Of a stretch of DNA of 18,058 nucleotides, positions 15,422-18,058 are shown piece by piece (position 1 is the stretch's first letter; every line of letters begins with the position of its first letter). The translations under genes were made by a program, and so were the position numbers. The notes beneath the pieces were generated by a model. It made no database searches, had not been told where the DNA came from, and saw only the letters and a list, made by a program, of their open reading frames with translations. This DNA is from an uncultured Collinsella sp. Its GTDB lineage: Bacteria; Actinomycetota; Coriobacteriia; Coriobacteriales; Coriobacteriaceae. The stretch covers positions 1 to 18,058 of the forward strand of contig CABRZY010000012.1 in assembly GCA_902475475.1 (NCBI GenBank), in the 5' to 3' direction.

Positions 15422-15559
15422 ATCTCAATCTGTAACATCTGGGCGGGCAAATCGGCTCTATCTGTTACAGATCGAGACAGACGGCGGGCATCGGGACGAA
15501 CATCTCATTCTGTAACAGTAAGACGACTTTTAACGGCCTAGATGTTACAGATCGAGACA
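15422..15559. repeat. four-site nested inverted / 80-bp tandem repeat
   Basis: Four copies of a palindromic site (consensus ATCTGTNACAGAT) are centred at 15434, 15466, 15514 and 15546. Sites 1 and 3 are flanked by TCTC on the left and sites 2 and 4 by GAGA on the right, so 1/2 and 3/4 are inverted pairs. The pairs repeat at exactly 80 bp, and all four are symmetric about 15490. Site 2 (15460-15472) is a perfect palindrome. The block lies upstream of tRNA-Glu and downstream of the murT-gatD gene. It could be an operator cluster or a degenerate mobile repeat; no coding sequence is seen in it. Confidence 0.65.
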
Positions 15560-15576
15560 AACAAACGTGGCAGATC

Positions 15577-15613
15577 AAAACCACCACAAAGGTGCCTGTC
15601 CCCTTTGTGGTGG
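15577..15613 (-). terminator. long hairpin terminator of the murT-gatD gene, possibly a dispersed palindromic repeat
   Basis: A perfect 12-bp stem, CCACCACAAAGG (15581-15592) with CCTTTGTGGTGG (15602-15613), around a 9-nt loop TGCCTGTCC. It is followed on the minus strand by TTTT and lies seven bases past the stop codon. A left half with its AAAA lead is repeated at 15379-15394 with one mismatch, which suggests a dispersed palindromic element used as a terminator. Confidence 0.8.
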
Positions 15614-15620
15614 CGGGGCG

Positions 15621-17798
15621 TTAGGGGAGGAGCTTCATCGCGGCGTCGTGGGCAGCGTGCTCGTAGGTGTCGTCGAGGGGCTTGAGCGGCAGCAGAGCGT
15701 TGGCCTGTGCGTCGCCACGGCGCTCGAGGGCGTGGGCGATGAGCCGGTCGGCGAGCTCGGGGTTCTTGGGCAGTGCCGGTCCGTGTAGGTACGTGCCGAT
15801 GACGCCCTTGTAGATGAGGCCCTCAAAGCCATCGTCGCCGTTGTTGCCGGTACCCGTGACGACGGACGTTCCGAGCGGCGTGGCCTCAGCATCGAGCAGG
15901 GTGCGGCCGCCGTGGTTCTCGAATCCCACAAAGGGCTCGGGTGCCAGGTCGGTTTTGACGGCGACGTTGCCGATCAGACGGTTGGAGCCGCGCACGGTTT
16001 CGGCGGCAATGACGCCCAGACCCTCAATGCGATCGTCGCCCATGTAGTACGAACGGCCGAGCAGCTGATAGCTGCCGCAGATTGCGAGCAGCGAGCCGCC
16101 GTCCTCAACATAGGCCGCGACCTTGTCTTTTTGAGCGAGCAATTCATGTGCCACAGCCAACTGGTCGCGGTCGGAGCCACCGCCCATCATGACGATATCG
16201 GCGTCGGTGAGATCGAGCGACTCGCCCATACGGACCTCGTCCACGCGCACGGGGATGCCGCGCCAGGCGCAGCGGCGCTCGAGGGCAATGACGTTGCCGC
16301 CGTCGCCATAGAGGTTGAGGGCATCGGGATACAGGTAGACGATGCGCAGGGGGCGCGAGAGCTCGACCGGCGCAATATCGGTGGGGACAGCGCTGCCATC
16401 GGCGCGCGTTGCGGCGTGGGAGGCAACCGAGCTCGCATCGGTGCCCTTAAGCTCGTCGAGTTCCTTGACCAGCGGCGGGAAGGCCGTGTAGTTGGCGACG
16501 GCGTAGAAGGTGTCATTGGCGGCCTCGTCTGCCACGGCGCCGATCGCCTGCTCGATATCCGAGATGATGGCGGCGTCGATGCCGGCGTACTTCAGGCGTA
16601 CCTGCATATCGTGCGCGCGCGTACCTCCGACAAAGGCGACAAGCCCTGGGGTATCGGCGATGCGCTCGAAGTCGACGTCGTAGATCCACGAGACATCGTG
16701 GCCGTCGGCGTCGTTGTCGTTCAGGAAGAAGGCACAGAGTCTGCCGCCCGCCGTCTTAATGGACTGGATCTGTCGATCGAAGCCCACGGGATTCTTGGCC
16801 AGGTTTGCCTCGACGGTACGGCCGGCGATCTCCCAGCGACCCATGCGTCCGCCGGCGGGGACGTAGGCATCGAGCGTGGGCTGCAGATGCGCCGCGTCCA
16901 CGCCCAACTCGCGCGCCGCAAAGAAGGCGGCGGCAACGTTATAGACCATGTACAGGCCGTTGTAGCGCGTGGCGATGTGCGTTGCGGGTGCGTCGGCGTC
17001 GGGTCCAAAGTTCAGTTCAAAGCCGTAGCCGTCGCAGCCGAGCTCCACGCCCGTCACGCGACGGACAAGCTCAGGGCGGGCCCAACCGCACGAAGGACAA
17101 TGATAGGCACCGAGCTGGCCGTACTGCACATAGTCGTACTCCAGCGGCGCGTTGCACTGCGAGCAAAAACGCGAGTCGCTAATGCGATCGGACTCGGTGC
17201 CCGTGGCGCCGTCGATGCCAAAGGCGATGCTCGTATTGGGGACGCGCGTGGCGATCGAGGCGCACAGCGGATCGTCGGCGTCATAGATGAGCGTCGTTGC
17301 CGGCGAAAGCTCCAACGCGTGGGCGATGACGTCCTGGGTGTGGTCGATCTCGCCGTAGCGGTCCAGCTGGTCGCGGAACAGGTTGAGCAGCACAAAGTAC
17401 GTCGGCTTGAGCTTGGGCAGAACGCGTACGGTGTAAAGCTCATCGCACTCAAAAACGCCCACGCGCTTGCCGCTGCTGGTGTGCTTAAGGCCGCCGCGGG
17501 CCTCGAGCAGAGCACCCACCACACCAGGCTCCATATTGTTGCCGGCACGGTTGCACACCACGGCAGCACCGCTGGCGGCAACGGCGTCGGCGATGAGGTT
17601 GGAGGTGGTGGTCTTGCCGTTGGTGCCGGTGATCACCACGCTGCGGTCGACAAGGCCCGCGAGGTCGCTTAGCAGCTCGGGGTCGATCTTCATGGCGATG
17701 CGGCCGGGGAGTACGCCACCCTGGCGCTTAAGGACGGAGCGCAGCCCCCAGCGGGCGATATCGCTCGAGGTGCAGGCGAGAGATGAGCGGAAGTTCAT
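15621..17798 (-). CDS. MurT-GatD fusion, lipid II isoglutaminyl synthase
   Basis: A 725-residue single polypeptide that joins both subunits of the enzyme amidating the D-glutamate of lipid II to D-isoglutamine. The MurT part (1-450) has the Mur-ligase P-loop GTNGKTT (58-64), a four-cysteine zinc ribbon inserted in the middle domain (C212, C215, C234, C237), FRDQLDRYGEID (141-152), and the C-terminal DUF1727 domain with NDNDADGHDVSWIYDVDFE (360-378), where D374 is a likely catalytic aspartate. A linker of about 30 residues rich in Ala, Ser and Thr follows. The GatD part (483-725) is a class I glutamine amidotransferase with nucleophile C574 (AICGSYQLLG) and H672 (TYLHGP). In Staphylococcus the two are separate proteins (about 437 and 243 aa). 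AGGA lies eight bases before the ATG. There are 45 nt to the upstream gene, so an operon is likely. Confidence 0.95.
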   Translation of the reverse strand: MNFRSSLACTSSDIARWGLRSVLKRQGGVLPGRIAMKIDPELLSDLAGLVDRSVVITGTNGKTTTSNLIADAVAASGAAVVCNRAGNNMEPGVVGALLEARGGLKHTSSGKRVGVFECDELYTVRVLPKLKPTYFVLLNLFRDQLDRYGEIDHTQDVIAHALELSPATTLIYDADDPLCASIATRVPNTSIAFGIDGATGTESDRISDSRFCSQCNAPLEYDYVQYGQLGAYHCPSCGWARPELVRRVTGVELGCDGYGFELNFGPDADAPATHIATRYNGLYMVYNVAAAFFAARELGVDAAHLQPTLDAYVPAGGRMGRWEIAGRTVEANLAKNPVGFDRQIQSIKTAGGRLCAFFLNDNDADGHDVSWIYDVDFERIADTPGLVAFVGGTRAHDMQVRLKYAGIDAAIISDIEQAIGAVADEAANDTFYAVANYTAFPPLVKELDELKGTDASSVASHAATRADGSAVPTDIAPVELSRPLRIVYLYPDALNLYGDGGNVIALERRCAWRGIPVRVDEVRMGESLDLTDADIVMMGGGSDRDQLAVAHELLAQKDKVAAYVEDGGSLLAICGSYQLLGRSYYMGDDRIEGLGVIAAETVRGSNRLIGNVAVKTDLAPEPFVGFENHGGRTLLDAEATPLGTSVVTGTGNNGDDGFEGLIYKGVIGTYLHGPALPKNPELADRLIAHALERRGDAQANALLPLKPLDDTYEHAAHDAAMKLLP

Positions 17799-17843
17799 GA
17801 AGCCGTTCCTAACGTGAATGACATGGTCGTGGCGTTTGCGCCG

Positions 17844-18058
17844 TTAAAAGCCGTAACGGCGCGCAAATTCCTGGGCAAGCTGCGATACGTCTTCGCAAGC
17901 GTTGGCCCAGGGGGCAAAGTCGGGAGTATCCGAGATGATACCGTCGGCCTCCCAAACTGCCTGATGCGAAAGGTCCCAGGGGTCGTGCGGTTCGGGCCGG
18001 CAGGGAAGGTACGGCGTCTGATACATGGGGTTCAGCAAAAAGAACGCGCCGCCCTCGC
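17844..18058 (-). CDS. unrecognised protein, C-terminal end only
   Basis: An open frame enters from the right edge and stops at 17844. It gives about 71 residues, reading EGGAFFLLNPMYQTPYLP near the edge and ending in AQEFARRYGF. It is rich in Pro, Asp and Trp with no membrane segment. I do not recognise it. It is probably co-transcribed with murT-gatD, 45 nt downstream, which might tie it to the cell wall, but that is inference from position only. Confidence 0.6.
   Translation of the reverse strand, partial: EGGAFFLLNPMYQTPYLPCRPEPHDPWDLSHQAVWEADGIISDTPDFAPWANACEDVSQLAQEFARRYGF

Noticed and set aside
15912..17672. 586-codon open frame antisense to murT-gatD
   Set aside because: Same shadow effect; no domain, and the opposite strand encodes a full enzyme with catalytic motifs.

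Overview
The window reads as chromosome of a GC-rich, anaerobic Gram-positive bacterium. A gut actinobacterium of the Coriobacteriia (Collinsella-like) is the best guess. This rests on overall gene style, a type III glutamine synthetase, a cobalamin methionine synthase split from its activation domain, and peptidoglycan amidation genes. It is inference, since no search could be run.

Positions 1-7000, minus strand. The window opens with the 5' part of a UPF0210/DUF711 gene. Transcribed toward it is a one-carbon/methionine block: metF (methylene-THF reductase), a stand-alone MetH activation-domain protein coupled to it by a 1-nt overlap, and then metH, which lacks that domain. A visibly AT-richer type II restriction-modification pair (C5 cytosine methyltransferase plus a DUF4928-like probable endonuclease) sits between the activation-domain gene and metH. 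It has the same orientation, and the metH start lies inside the nuclease gene. It looks like an acquired cassette inserted into a methionine operon.

Positions 7000-9600. A 426-nt divergent region with a dyad and a hairpin-rich leader precedes a type III glutamine synthetase (plus strand), closed by a strong terminator.

Positions 9600-15000, an alpha-glucoside island. A GntR/HutC repressor (minus strand) faces a plus-strand group: 6-phospho-alpha-glucosidase (GH4), PTS EIIBC permease and a cytosolic beta-lactamase-fold serine hydrolase. The promoter is bracketed by two identical TGTCTAGACA palindromes, probably the repressor's operators. The permease gene carries a 1-nt frameshift in its EIIB domain. 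Starting at the first downstream ATG removes the phospho-accepting cysteine, and the frameshift lies at a perfect 8-bp hairpin.

Positions 15000-18058, minus strand. There is no gene at 15000-15202, where I see only weak short hairpins. Next come a terminator and tRNA-Glu(UUC), then an intergenic block with four palindromic sites in a nested inverted/tandem arrangement, then a long hairpin terminator. These are followed by a 725-aa fusion of MurT and GatD (lipid II D-glutamate amidation) and the 3' end of an unrecognised gene cut by the window edge.
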